Assembly: GCA_964473645.1 (NCBI GenBank)
Contig: CAYYPW010000001.1
Span: 248,001-312,000, forward strand
DNA: 64,000 nucleotides
Direction of reading: 5' to 3'
Source of the DNA: HdN1 sp964473645
GTDB lineage: Bacteria > Pseudomonadota > Gammaproteobacteria > Pseudomonadales > Ketobacteraceae
A program made the position numbers and the translations under genes. Shown here piece by piece: positions 8,809 to 17,991 of the stretch. The notes under the pieces are model-generated. The model searched no databases and was not told the DNA's origin. It was given only the letters and a program-made list of their open reading frames with translations. Position 1 is the first letter of the stretch. Each line of letters opens with the position of its first letter.

Positions 8809-10060
8809 AAGGAATCCCGTAACGTTGACGATAAAATCCATATTGTTTTTCAATGTCTTCTTTACTTAACCCAAAATCGGCCAAGTTATAACGATGGTGC
8901 CCAAAGCGATGCTGTACGTTGCGCTCACTGGTTGCCTGCGCCGCATGCGCGACCTTTGCATCAAAGGGGATGCCCGCAAACTGATATATGCGCTCGACTT
9001 CGTGTATCGGATCTTTCAGCAAGTCATAATACGACACATCAATAAAGCGTTCTTCACCCAGACGTTCGCGCACATCGATGGATAATTGCATCAATCGATT
9101 CACCTTGCGCACCCAGTGCCGCGCTACTTCGCGCGCATCCACCTCATCGCTGAACACGCCACGCCCGTGCGACACCATGCTGCAAAACGAGCCCGTGGTT
9201 TTTTGCGGGTCCCGGTGCGTTTGCACAATCACAGCCTCAGGAAATACCTTGAGTATCACGTCGAGATACTCCATATGATGCGGCGTTTTCAGCACCCAGT
9301 TTTTACCACCGCGTTGCCATTGCAGAATTTTCAGCATTTTGCGCAGGTATTCATAGGCGCGCGTGTGATCCTGTTTTTCCAGCCATGCGGCATAGGTGGG
9401 CACATGCAAGGTAGCTTCGGGCGACTGGCTCATGAAGGATAAATCCAGCAGCAGCACGTCTTCTTCGGGCGCATCATGCTCGACCGGGTGAATGGCAAAA
9501 AATTCCGGCGCCAGATAAGCGAGGCCTTTTTCAGCCACCTTTGCCTGCGTCATGCGGGCGGTGGGTTTGCCCGGTTTTTCATTGGGCAATGGCAATGGGT
9601 TAAGCGCTTCCCAGGCGTAAAGCGCACGCATATCGGGGTCAGCCGCCAGCAGACGGTGCAAAGTCGTGGTGCCGGTGCGCTGCAAACCGGCGATAACCAC
9701 AATCTTGCCGAAATTCATGCGTTCAATTTCAGGGTGCGCCTTGCATAAGGCTTCGGCGCGTAAGCGCACCGCCAACGCCCCTTCGAGACGATTTTTTTGT
9801 ATCAGTTTGCCCAACGGGGTGAGATGCGCTTCGCGATTGATGGAATCGACCAATACACCCAAGGGCTCTCGAAACCATTCATCTCCAAAATCCTGCAAAC
9901 CCGTTTTGCGGCGAGCATTGGCAATTAACTGATTAACATCGAGATCGGGCAAAAGCCCAAAATGATCTGCCAGTTTACCGGCATTATTGAACCAGCGAAT
10001 GGGCAAGGGCCGATATGGATGATTGTAATGATTGGAGGTTTCCAGCTGAGCTTTTTTCAT
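8798..10060 (-). CDS. Sulfotransferase family protein
   Basis: This 420-residue protein carries the PAPS-binding loop GLQRTGTTTLHRL (~105-117), the second 3'-phosphate region around VIVQTHRDPQKTTGSFCSM, and the long C-terminal domain of the bacterial Sulfotransfer_3-type group. That group transfers sulfate from PAPS to hydroxyl groups, often of lipids or sterols. The start overlaps the end of the upstream DUF1214 gene by 4 bases (ATGA), showing translational coupling, and the stop overlaps the SDR gene. Likely soluble; substrate unknown. Confidence 0.88.
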   Translation of the reverse strand: MKKAQLETSNHYNHPYRPLPIRWFNNAGKLADHFGLLPDLDVNQLIANARRKTGLQDFGDEWFREPLGVLVDSINREAHLTPLGKLIQKNRLEGALAVRLRAEALCKAHPEIERMNFGKIVVIAGLQRTGTTTLHRLLAADPDMRALYAWEALNPLPLPNEKPGKPTARMTQAKVAEKGLAYLAPEFFAIHPVEHDAPEEDVLLLDLSFMSQSPEATLHVPTYAAWLEKQDHTRAYEYLRKMLKILQWQRGGKNWVLKTPHHMEYLDVILKVFPEAVIVQTHRDPQKTTGSFCSMVSHGRGVFSDEVDAREVARHWVRKVNRLMQLSIDVRERLGEERFIDVSYYDLLKDPIHEVERIYQFAGIPFDAKVAHAAQATSERNVQHRFGHHRYNLADFGLSKEDIEKQYGFYRQRYGIPYEK

Positions 10061-11292
10061 GGCAATTCTACCACCCCGGAACGTTTGTTAGAGAAAGTGG
10101 ATTGCACCGTTTTAAATTGTTGCCGCACGTCGGCAAGTTTCATAACGCGGGTCGCCGGCTGCGGGTGGCTCTGCGCGCGAATCCAGCGGAAGCACATGGT
10201 GCCACTTTCATGATGCGCCGTGCTGATCCAGTTGGGCACTCCCGGATTTTCATGCGCCACTACAATACGCACCGATCCATCGGTTTCGTATGCCGCCAGA
10301 TGCTTATTGGTGTGAATACGAAAGTGGACGTAATCGAGCGATTCCATCCAGTAATTATTCAATTGAAAATTCCAGTGTTCACACACGGGTGGCATCACTT
10401 CGATCACCAATGCCTCATCACGCGCCAACGCCCAATGGCTGTGGAAATACACGATATTGGGATCGCCCCCGGCAGCACTCGACACCGCTGGATCAAACAT
10501 CGGCAACTGATTGGAATGCGCCTGAAAATCCCGTGCCCATTTGGCAAACAACAACGACGCCCCGGCCACTAAAGTGCTCGCTGATTTCAAACCATCATCC
10601 AGCATTTTGGGCGTGAGCACTGTTGGCGTATCGTCACCGCCGATACGTTCGATGACCAATTCTGCAGGCGTTTCTTTGTCGCGATCCAAAAAGGTTTGGC
10701 GCACGATCAAACACCCTGTCTCTGGTGTCATCGGCAGCCAGTTTTTCGGGTGCGGACGGCAGCTCAAGGTCAGCGTGAAATAGCCATCGGCATCAATATC
10801 AAGGGCAGAGGCTTCGATGTAGCCTGTGGGAGGCATTCCCCCGCCTTGTCCATAATGCCCGGCCTGGGTGCCAAACCCGAGATACTTGACGGAATTCCGT
10901 TTGCCGCGAATCCGGTACTCGAATTCACCACTGATACACGCCGTTTGATAATAATTATCGGGGTTATCCGCCCCCATTTTCACCGTTTCATGCACTACAC
11001 GATGCAACACTGGCGATTTCGGATCGGCATGTTCAAGAAATGCCATCAAGCCCGCACGTGTCAGGCGAGTGAGATAACGGTAACCCTCAGCTTGATTAAA
11101 CGCATCCTGCGGCGCCCCAGGAAACTGCAAGGCCGCACCCGCTGCTTTCAAGGTGTCGCAAAACTCCTCCCAGGACTTGCCGGTAACGACACGCTCAGCG
11201 GCCACATCGTCTGGCGTCTTGCCCTGCACTTTCAGCCACCACAATGCCGCCTTTCGATACCCACCCAATAACGACACCAACACTTTACGCAT
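10057..11292 (-). CDS. DUF1214 domain-containing protein
   Basis: The C-terminal ~120 residues (NIVYFHSHWALARDEAL, WNFQLNNYWMESLDY, HPQPATRV) match DUF1214, found in proteins often encoded with sulfotransferases or in lipid and steroid metabolism. Function is not established. The frame can start at 11328, but an AGGAGA site sits 7 nt before the ATG at 11292, giving MRKVLVSLL, and this start is preferred. It is the first gene of a coupled operon with the sulfotransferase and SDR. The promoter should lie in 11300-11500, where a pair of direct repeats is found. Confidence 0.8.
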   Translation of the reverse strand: MRKVLVSLLGGYRKAALWWLKVQGKTPDDVAAERVVTGKSWEEFCDTLKAAGAALQFPGAPQDAFNQAEGYRYLTRLTRAGLMAFLEHADPKSPVLHRVVHETVKMGADNPDNYYQTACISGEFEYRIRGKRNSVKYLGFGTQAGHYGQGGGMPPTGYIEASALDIDADGYFTLTLSCRPHPKNWLPMTPETGCLIVRQTFLDRDKETPAELVIERIGGDDTPTVLTPKMLDDGLKSASTLVAGASLLFAKWARDFQAHSNQLPMFDPAVSSAAGGDPNIVYFHSHWALARDEALVIEVMPPVCEHWNFQLNNYWMESLDYVHFRIHTNKHLAAYETDGSVRIVVAHENPGVPNWISTAHHESGTMCFRWIRAQSHPQPATRVMKLADVRQQFKTVQSTFSNKRSGVVELP

Positions 11293-11375
11293 ATTGCGTC
11301 TCCTGCGTCTTTCTCCGTTGGCGAGCACTTACTGCGTCTGCCATCCAGTATCTATTTTTTACCCTGATGATAATT

Positions 11376-11482
11376 TGCCTATCAATCATTAGGCTGATAC
11401 CCTTACGCTACCGGGTTTCGATGCATTATGCAACGCCATTGCAAATATATTTGGTGGTTATGCCTATCAACCATTAGCCTGC
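11376..11482. repeat. Direct repeat pair upstream of DUF1214 operon
   Basis: Two 22-bp copies of TGCCTATCAAYCATTAGSCTGM lie at 11376-11397 and 11461-11482, matching at 19 of 22 positions. Each contains the partly palindromic core CCTA-N8-TAGS. Their position 85-170 bases ahead of the operon start at 11292 suggests operators. A TetR-family gene lies 1.5 kb away at 12947 and is a candidate binder, with the AbiE module lying between. The assignment is inference. Confidence 0.45.
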
Positions 11483-11711
11483 GGGCGAAGGACGCTGATG
11501 CAACACATTGATGTAACTGGGGCTGTCAGTTCCGGCATTAATCTTCGATTTTCCGGCATATAATGTCCATACGCCGTAACATGCTGTAAATATGGAACAA
11601 TATTCTGAAGCGGTTGAGTTTTGTCGAGCGCGCCAGGATTGTCATTGGTTAAAAAATTACGCTTTTTATTCCAAATGTTGCGATTACTGGACGTCATCCA
11701 CTGCATATCTC

Positions 11712-11747
11712 ATAATCTCGGCAGATATAGCTAATAGCCGAGATTAT
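11712..11747. promoter_or_regulatory. Inverted repeat operator of AbiE module
   Basis: A perfect 11-bp inverted repeat (ATAATCTCGGC at 11712-11722, GCCGAGATTAT at 11737-11747, 14-nt spacer) ends 14 bases before the abiEi start codon. The flank is AT-rich (TATATTTAAAT) and could hold the -10 element. AbiEi antitoxins are known to repress their own promoter by binding inverted repeats, so this is a good candidate operator. No Shine-Dalgarno site is seen between the repeat and the ATG. Confidence 0.6.
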
Positions 11748-11761
11748 ATTTAAATAGACCC

Positions 11762-12385
11762 ATGCCCACTACCAGCAAGCCGCCTCATCGCTCAAAAAGA
11801 CAGCAAGTCATTGATATTGTTACTCGTTTGTCGGTTGTTCGGCCTCGCGACCTCGTCGCTCTTGGTCTGCCAAAAGAGTATCTGCATCGCTTGGAGGCGG
11901 AAGGTATCTTGAATCGATTGGGCAGAGGCATTTATCAGCCTGCACAGTATGTCCCGGGGTGCCACCAGACTCTCCTCGAAACAGCCAAGCGGGTGCCCAA
12001 CGGTGTGATCGCCCTGCTTTCTGCGCTCGCTTTCCATGAGTTCACAACACAGAACCCCTTTGAAGTCTGGGTGGCGGTTGACAGGAAGGCCTACAAGCCC
12101 TCCCTTGATTACCCCCCCTTGCGCTATCTTTCCATGTCAGGGGCTGCGTTGACCGAAGGCGTCGAGAAGCATGAGATCGACGGCGTCACTATCAAGGTGT
12201 TTAACCCAGCCAAGACCATAGCGGATTGCTTCAAGTACCGAAACAAGATTGGCATTGACGTGGCGATTGAGGCCCTGAAGGAAGGGCTGAGAACAAAACA
12301 GATTTCCATTGGAGAGCTTTTGCATTATGCAGAAATTTGCCGGGTGAAAAATGTCATGACTCCTTATTTGGAGAGCCTGGCATGA
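11762..12385 (+). CDS. abiEi: AbiEi family antitoxin / transcriptional repressor
   Basis: The 207-residue protein has an N-terminal winged-helix region (RQQVIDIVTRLSVVRPRDL, then EYLHRLEAEGILNRLGRGIY) and the C-terminal AbiEi domain (VFNPAKTIADCFKYRNKIG, IGELLHYAEICRV). In type IV AbiE systems this protein represses the operon and counteracts the nucleotidyltransferase toxin AbiEii. The full domain layout is present and the frame is intact. The 3' end overlaps the toxin start by 4 bases (ATGA). Because the toxin is broken (next entry), this may be an orphan antitoxin. Confidence 0.88.
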   Translation: MPTTSKPPHRSKRQQVIDIVTRLSVVRPRDLVALGLPKEYLHRLEAEGILNRLGRGIYQPAQYVPGCHQTLLETAKRVPNGVIALLSALAFHEFTTQNPFEVWVAVDRKAYKPSLDYPPLRYLSMSGAALTEGVEKHEIDGVTIKVFNPAKTIADCFKYRNKIGIDVAIEALKEGLRTKQISIGELLHYAEICRVKNVMTPYLESLA

Positions 12386-12887
12386 GCAAAGGGAAGAACA
12401 TTGCTGCCTCTGTTCGCCAGCGTCTACTCAATCTGGCCAGGGAGCGTCGGGAAGATTTCAATTTTGTGCTTCGTCAGTATGGCATGCAACGACTTCTCTA
12501 CCGTCTCAGTGTTAGCGAGTATGCCGATAGCTTTCTGCTTAAAGGCGCACTTTTATTTTGGGTTTGGCAGGAACAATTTCATCGACCCACACTTGATATC
12601 GATTTATTGGGATTTGGTTCTAACGATGAGGCTCATTTATGAGACGCCAAACCGCCATCCAAACTGCACCGTTACATGTTTTTTCGCAAGCCTTCTGTGA
12701 AAATGCCAACAAGCAAGTGCAATGGAAGGCGTTCTTGAATAAAAACCGCTTGCCGAATGACATTCATTTTGTTCTGGTGATGGTGCAGATTCAACGATTC
12801 CTTGCGCCCGTGTATCAATCAGTCGCCGAAGAGCGGGCGTTTGCGTTTCGCTGGGAGCCTGGGTCGGGGACATGGGTGATGTGCTGA
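12382..12887 (+). pseudogene. abiEii: AbiEii nucleotidyltransferase toxin with internal deletion
   Basis: The first 86 codons are intact and give the N-terminus of the AbiEii/DUF1814 nucleotidyltransferase: SFLLKGALLFWVW then TLDIDLLGFGS, containing the Lys and the DxD-like metal pair. The frame then stops at 12642. From about 12665, in another frame, the C-terminus reappears (AFCENANKQVQWKAFLNKN, then a final helix) and ends at 12887. The family is usually around 300 residues; about 150 are left, so a central block has been deleted with a frame change near 12640. The toxin is very probably inactive. Confidence 0.85.
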
Positions 12888-12946
12888 GGTAAGTGATATG
12901 ACAAACGCTCAATCGGACATTTAATGCCGGAACTCACAGGAGCCTC

Positions 12947-13567
12947 ATGAATACTGCCCCACCACGCCCACGCAACGACTCGACTGTGCAAAAAATCGTG
13001 GATGCTGCCGAGCAACTTTTTGCCGAACAGGGGTATGACAGTACACCGCTGCGTGAAATTGCCCGGCAGGTAGGCATACGTGAACCCAGTCTGTATGCGC
13101 ATTTCCCTAACAAAGAAGCAATTTATGGCGCGGTAATCGATCGCGCATTACAACCGTTTATGTATGAAATGCAGCAGTGGAATCACAGTGAACTCACCTT
13201 GCGCGAGCTGGTGGATATTCCGAAAAAAATGCTGCTTATGCATGCACAGCACCCGTATTCCGCCCAGATATTGCATCGCGAATTCAGTTTGCCAGCGGAG
13301 CGCATCAGCCCACAAGTGATGGCATGGCTGCATCAATTTGCCGAGCAATCACAAGTTTTCATGAGCGGCTTGCCAGAAAACCGCAGCCACCAACTCAACC
13401 AGCAGCAGGTCGTGTCCAACCTGATTGCGCTCACGCAATTGATGCTGAGTTTTTTTGCCAGCCAGGGCATGCAGCAAAAGTTATTGGGCGATGCTTATGA
13501 TCGTGACGCGCTTTTTGATGCACATCTCAAAATCGTTACCCGTGTTTTCAAAAGCTTGTTGATCTAA
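12947..13567 (+). CDS. TetR/AcrR family transcriptional regulator
   Basis: The 206-residue protein has the N-terminal TetR helix-turn-helix (KIVDAAEQLFAEQGYDSTPL, EIARQVGIREPSLYAHFPNK) at residues ~12-60 and an all-helical ligand-binding C-terminus. ACAGGAGC before the ATG gives a good ribosome site. Usual family length. It faces away from the DUF1214-sulfotransferase-SDR operon with the AbiE module between; it may control that operon, judging from the repeats upstream of it. Ligand unknown. Confidence 0.88.
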   Translation: MNTAPPRPRNDSTVQKIVDAAEQLFAEQGYDSTPLREIARQVGIREPSLYAHFPNKEAIYGAVIDRALQPFMYEMQQWNHSELTLRELVDIPKKMLLMHAQHPYSAQILHREFSLPAERISPQVMAWLHQFAEQSQVFMSGLPENRSHQLNQQQVVSNLIALTQLMLSFFASQGMQQKLLGDAYDRDALFDAHLKIVTRVFKSLLI

Positions 13568-13665
13568 CCTTGTAAATCGCCTCAACGAGGGCATTTTCAG
13601 ATTTTGGTGAGATCAAAAAAATGGTGGCGTGAATGTGGCGGGTGCTTCACCCTCTTAACAGGTAT

Positions 13666-13700
13666 AAAAAAGGGGAAATGACATAGCATCTCCCCTTTTT
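13666..13700. terminator. Bidirectional rho-independent terminator
   Basis: An A-run, a stem of AAGGGGAAATG / CATCTCCCCTT type with a short ATAG-centred loop, and a T-run together form a hairpin with U-tracts readable on both strands. It sits between the convergent tetR-like gene and the Ig-repeat gene and can serve both. Confidence 0.8.
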
Positions 13701-13754
13701 CAAGCAGCATAATTACTTGTTGATCGTCACTTGTTAATAGTTATCTGTTAGTTG

Positions 13755-16313
13755 TTACTTGCTGATCGTTACTTTCTGCGCCACATTTCCAGTAGCAAGG
13801 CTACTATAGCCACTCCATTGAAACAATTCCTTTACTGCAAAACTGTTAAGGCCATTGCGCCATGCGATGGACGCGCAGCGCGGTACCGTCACGTTTATTA
13901 ATTTACCGGCGCTATTTTTATAGGTGATCACATTGCCATTCACTGCGGTGATACGCCCCTTGCCACTAAGGCCTCCCGTTGCACCAATCGGTTTTGTGCA
14001 GGACGGCTCTATGATAGCAGATGGGCTAATAACGATGGCGCCAGTAACACTAGTCGTCGTTCCCAGCGTATCTGTCACTGTCAGTATGGCGTTATAGGTT
14101 CCTGCAGAGGTTGGCGTACCTGAAATCACCCCGCTTGCAGAAATGCTTACACCGGTGGGCAATCCGTTGGCAGACCAAGTCAGTGCGCCAACACCACCAC
14201 TGGCCAGCACCGAACCGCTATAGGCAACCCCCACCGTACCTGTTGAAGGCAAGTCAGTGGCTCCTAAGATCAACGCGGGTGGCGGGTTAACGGTGACACT
14301 CACGGTTTGAATCTGCGTTTGACCATTCGAGTCCCTTACCGATATCGTGACGGGGAAAAGACCGTCCACAGTTGGGACCCCATTGATATTCACGCCATTG
14401 AAACTTAAGCCATTGGGCAAACCGCTAACGACGATGGTATAGGGCGAAATGCCTCCACTGACATTCACCGGGACAGGTGTTATTGCAATACCGTATGCCA
14501 GTGTTTGATTCTCGATAGCCGCGACAGCCAAGCCTTGGGTAACGGTCAACGTATCCGTTACGCATATACCGTTGGTGTTGGTGCCAGAGAACGTCGCGAG
14601 ATTTCCAGCATCATAGAAATTGGAACTCGTCAGCGGTGGCACGATTGTCGTAGTGTCTTGGGAATACTGCAGCGTTTGACCCCCATTGCGCACGCCTCCA
14701 TTGACATCCAGCAATTGGTCACGAATATTCAGTCCATTGGTGATAATTAGATTAGCACCAGAACAAACTACCGGGGCCGGCGCGCTAATGGTGAAATTTA
14801 TGGGGGCACTGGTCCCAAAGCCAGCGCTGTCGACTGCAGAAAATGTTAGTGAAAATACGCCCTCTGAGGAGGGAACACCTGAAATTACGCCGGTCGCATT
14901 ATCCAAGAGCAGCCCATTCGGCATCACATCCTGAGTGGAATACGCAAACAAGCCAGTGCCGCCCATAGCAGTCAAGATGTAACTGAAAGGCTGCCCAGTA
15001 ATACCCCATTGATCGACAGGTGAGAATGTAATAGTCGCATCCACGACTGATATCGATGTTGTCGCCGATGCACTCAAACCATTGTTGATATCAGTAACGC
15101 TAATGTTAAGCGTATAAGGTCCACCGACGGCTGTTGCCACCCCGCTGATCACGCCTGTTGTGGTATCAACTGTCAATCCGTCCGGCAGCCCCACGACCTG
15201 AAAGTTCAATACATCCCCAACGTTACTCGGCGTCGCCGTAATGGTGGCACTGTATGGCACGCCCACTACTGCATCACTAATGCTGGCATCGAGCATAGGT
15301 GCCGCCGGCAATGGGGGTAAGGGTGGCACTTGGCCATCGAAATTCACACCCGCCATTTGTGCAACGATAAAGGCGCCCAAATCCGAAGGCGCTGGCGTCG
15401 AGGTATCACCATTGATCGGTTTAGCCTCGTGATTGGAATCAAGTGCCCCGGTGTATTTATAGAACTCAAACCGGTAAACCACACCTGTTGCGCCATCATC
15501 CAACGCCACACCCGTCAGATCAATTTGTCCTGCGGCGGGATTGCCCTTGTCTGTTTGCAATAATTGCCATTCCACTTGGATTTGTGTTTCGGCTTTTTGA
15601 ATAACGGCATTTTCTGCCATCAAATCTTCCACGGATATATCATTCAACGTGCCGGTGGCAGTCACTTTAACCCAACGAGGTTCTCCAAACTCATAGGCCT
15701 CTGGTGCGGGCGCAGCCACTACCACGTTCACCTTGGGTGGCTGCGGTTGATTGTTGATTGGGGGTTGTGGTGTAACGGTCCATATGGGGGCCGGCACACC
15801 CGCTTCTTGGGAAATTAAACTCGCCGAACCTGGCGAGTCTTCTAGCAGCCAGGCATATTTAACACTTGCCGCCGGTACTGATGTACTCACCCCAAAATGG
15901 TCACAAGGATAATCCGGGCCATAATTGGGCGCACCATAAGGCCAGCAGCTGTCATTGGGGTTAACAGGTAGGGTGCCAGAGGGCGTACCGGCACTCCACG
16001 TGCCACTACTATAGGTGGCTTGGTATGTGATGCGAGTGCTTGTCTGGGTGCGGATTGCAGTGGGATCGCTGTATTCGGCAACTGTCGGCACACCATAACG
16101 CTCCATCTCAGGCCAGCGACTAGCATCCCCGAATATGGAGGTAATTTCGTTTTGGCGCAGGTCATGCAATTCAATTTCAAAACCGTGTGCGGTACGGCCG
16201 GTATCATTGACCACATCAAAATTTTCTACCGGGCCAAAAGTAGAACCTATCGCAACAGAAGACGTGAGAAGAGCAAGCAAACCAAGTGCTTTCTTCTTAT
16301 ATGCATTTCCCAT
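13755..16313 (-). CDS. Secreted protein with putative Ig-like (He_PIG-type) repeats
   Basis: About 850 residues starting at an ATG with GAGG 9 nt upstream (a longer frame to 16367 is possible but lacks this). The N-terminus is a classical signal peptide (KKK, then a hydrophobic GLLALLTSSVAIGS core). Residues ~60-330 are a unique domain rich in Trp, Tyr and Pro. Four Ig-like repeats of the GLPxGLxxxxxTGVISG type follow, near 340-425, 430-510, 590-675 and 685-765 (DGLTVDTTTGVISGVA, GVSISASGVISGTPTSAGTY). A C-terminal ~70-residue domain ends in VTISK. No sorting signal or anchor seen, so periplasmic or extracellular, possibly adhesive or carbohydrate-binding. A perfect FNR/Anr box lies upstream. 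Confidence 0.8.
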   Translation of the reverse strand: MGNAYKKKALGLLALLTSSVAIGSTFGPVENFDVVNDTGRTAHGFEIELHDLRQNEITSIFGDASRWPEMERYGVPTVAEYSDPTAIRTQTSTRITYQATYSSGTWSAGTPSGTLPVNPNDSCWPYGAPNYGPDYPCDHFGVSTSVPAASVKYAWLLEDSPGSASLISQEAGVPAPIWTVTPQPPINNQPQPPKVNVVVAAPAPEAYEFGEPRWVKVTATGTLNDISVEDLMAENAVIQKAETQIQVEWQLLQTDKGNPAAGQIDLTGVALDDGATGVVYRFEFYKYTGALDSNHEAKPINGDTSTPAPSDLGAFIVAQMAGVNFDGQVPPLPPLPAAPMLDASISDAVVGVPYSATITATPSNVGDVLNFQVVGLPDGLTVDTTTGVISGVATAVGGPYTLNISVTDINNGLSASATTSISVVDATITFSPVDQWGITGQPFSYILTAMGGTGLFAYSTQDVMPNGLLLDNATGVISGVPSSEGVFSLTFSAVDSAGFGTSAPINFTISAPAPVVCSGANLIITNGLNIRDQLLDVNGGVRNGGQTLQYSQDTTTIVPPLTSSNFYDAGNLATFSGTNTNGICVTDTLTVTQGLAVAAIENQTLAYGIAITPVPVNVSGGISPYTIVVSGLPNGLSFNGVNINGVPTVDGLFPVTISVRDSNGQTQIQTVSVTVNPPPALILGATDLPSTGTVGVAYSGSVLASGGVGALTWSANGLPTGVSISASGVISGTPTSAGTYNAILTVTDTLGTTTSVTGAIVISPSAIIEPSCTKPIGATGGLSGKGRITAVNGNVITYKNSAGKLINVTVPRCASIAWRNGLNSFAVKELFQWSGYSSLATGNVAQKVTISK

Positions 16314-16404
16314 CAGGAAAAACCTCAAATTTATATATAACGCAGGTGCAGCATCGAAAAACGCCAAGGCGAGTTCCTGTCATGCTGCTCACGAATGAAC
16401 TTAA

Positions 16405-16487
16405 TTGATAAAAATTAAGCGAGGCTTAAACGGGTAGGATTTCTGTGAAATTAGTGATGTGCTTTTAGATTTATTGATGTGGATCAA
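16405..16487. promoter_or_regulatory. FNR/Anr-type boxes upstream of Ig-repeat gene
   Basis: TTGATGTGGATCAA at 16474-16487 matches the FNR/Anr consensus TTGAT-N4-ATCAA exactly. A second site at 16405-16418 (TTGATAAAAATTAA) differs by one base. They lie ~90-175 bases ahead of the minus-strand Ig-repeat gene start at 16313, a sensible distance for oxygen-dependent control. The binding protein itself is not in the window. Confidence 0.6.
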
Positions 16488-16870
16488 TTCCTAAGTCATG
16501 TTGCAATGCGCACAGCCACAATACTGTAGTAATTAACTCGGATTTAAAAAGTGGCCGCGCCGCCGCATTATTAATGTGCAATCCTCGTCATGGTGGTTGA
16601 GTTCCAAGTGCCGGCCCTTCCAAGGTAAAAAAACAACCGATGTGATTCATTGATGGATTTTTTTCACATTACCGTCTGACCCTTCCTTGGATTTCCCATC
16701 CGTTTTTCGCCAGAATGCCCTTCTTTAGGATATCGGAAGAGTAGCAATGGCCTTCAGCGCAATTCTAGAACATAACCTACAAAAGGTTGGCCTGAAAGCT
16801 CGTCATGTATGGTGACGATATCTAATAGGGGGGCAATTTTTTGTGCTATAGATACAAATGGAAATATAGG
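16488..16870. other. Intergenic region, no gene seen
   Basis: No supported coding frame, RNA gene or strong repeat is seen between the FNR-type box and the end of the broken fic gene. Confidence 0.4.
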
Positions 16871-17991
16871 TTAATCACCTAATGAATCCCAGCGAATTTG
16901 ATAATGCGTGGATCGCCCAGCTTGTTCGCTTTCCGATAAAATCCCCATCTCGCGCAGTTGAATCAAATCCTTGGCTGCCGTCGGCTTTGCGCATTGATTA
17001 ATGGAGGAATATTTACGCGTAGTCATGCCACCTTCAAAATATTTTGGGTCGCCGTCCAACATTTTTCGTAGCGCTTTTTTCTGGCGTTCATTCAAATTAA
17101 AATGTGCTGCGTATTCCCAAAATCGTAGCCGAACGACTACATGTCGTATTTTTTCCTCAGCCTTTTCCACTGCATATTCAATTCTGCTTAGATACCATTC
17201 TATCCACGCACTGATATCTGACTTGCCCTGCTGCGTGCTTTGCAGAATATCGTAATAGGATTGCCGTGCCGTCATGATTGAAGCCGAAATGCTATATAAA
17301 CGCCGCGCATTGTGGTTTTTTTGCTTAACGCAAGATCACCCAATGCACGTGCAATTCGGCCATTTCCATCCCCGAACGGGTGTAAGGTCACAAACCAAAA
17401 ATGTGCAAGCGCAGAAAAGATCAAAGGCGGCAATGTTGGCCCGGTGTCTTCGAACCAAGTGATGAAATATTTCATCTCAGAAGGAATACTTGCCGCTGGC
17501 GGCCCTTCAAAATGGATGGTTTGTTTCGGCGGCATGCCGCTGGCTACCACTACACTATCGCTTCGATAGGCTCCCACCGGAAAGCGCTTAAATGAAGCTC
17601 CGAAGGGAAATAAGCAACGATGCCATTCAAAAAGCCGTTCCGAGGTTAACGCAGCCTGGGAGTTATAATTTGCGTCCAGCAGGAGCGTGACCTGACCCTC
17701 CGTTTTTGCATCTGTATTCGTTAATCCGAGCTGAGGAAGCCCTAGCTGATTGGCGATACTGCTGCGCACGGAATCGGCAGCCAGTGCTACGCCTTCAATG
17801 CCAGCAGTGCCTAAAGCATCGTCGATCAGTGCGTTCAAATGAGCTTCAAATGAAATCTGCTTGCCAAGATAGTGAGAAGCGCCCTCTAGCAGATTGCAGG
17901 TGGTTTCTACATATTTCAGTGATGCGTTGATACTGCCTGAGCCCCAAGCCCATGAATGCCAGACAGACGCTTGCCAAATCCACTTAGCCAA
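16871..17991 (-). pseudogene. Fic family gene split by a frameshift in an A7 run
   Basis: The 5' part (17272-17991) starts at TTG with AGGGG 8 nt upstream, gives WIWQASVWHSWAW (DUF4172-type N-terminus), and carries the complete Fic core HPFGDGNGRIARALGDLAL. It then leaves frame at a run of seven A on the coding strand (17316-17322). In the next frame the family sequence continues at once (RLYSISASI, TARQSYYDILQSTQQG) to a C-terminal winged-helix region ending at 16871. One inserted A would restore a ~373-residue protein. The catalytic motif lies in the first piece, so the truncated product might keep partial activity, but it lacks the C-terminal helices. Fic enzymes transfer AMP or related groups to proteins. 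Simple decay, phase variation and sequencing error in the homopolymer are all possible. Confidence 0.8.

Noticed and set aside
11467..11706. 79-codon minus-strand frame before the AbiE module
   Set aside because: No family match and it overlaps the repeat element; no ribosome site.
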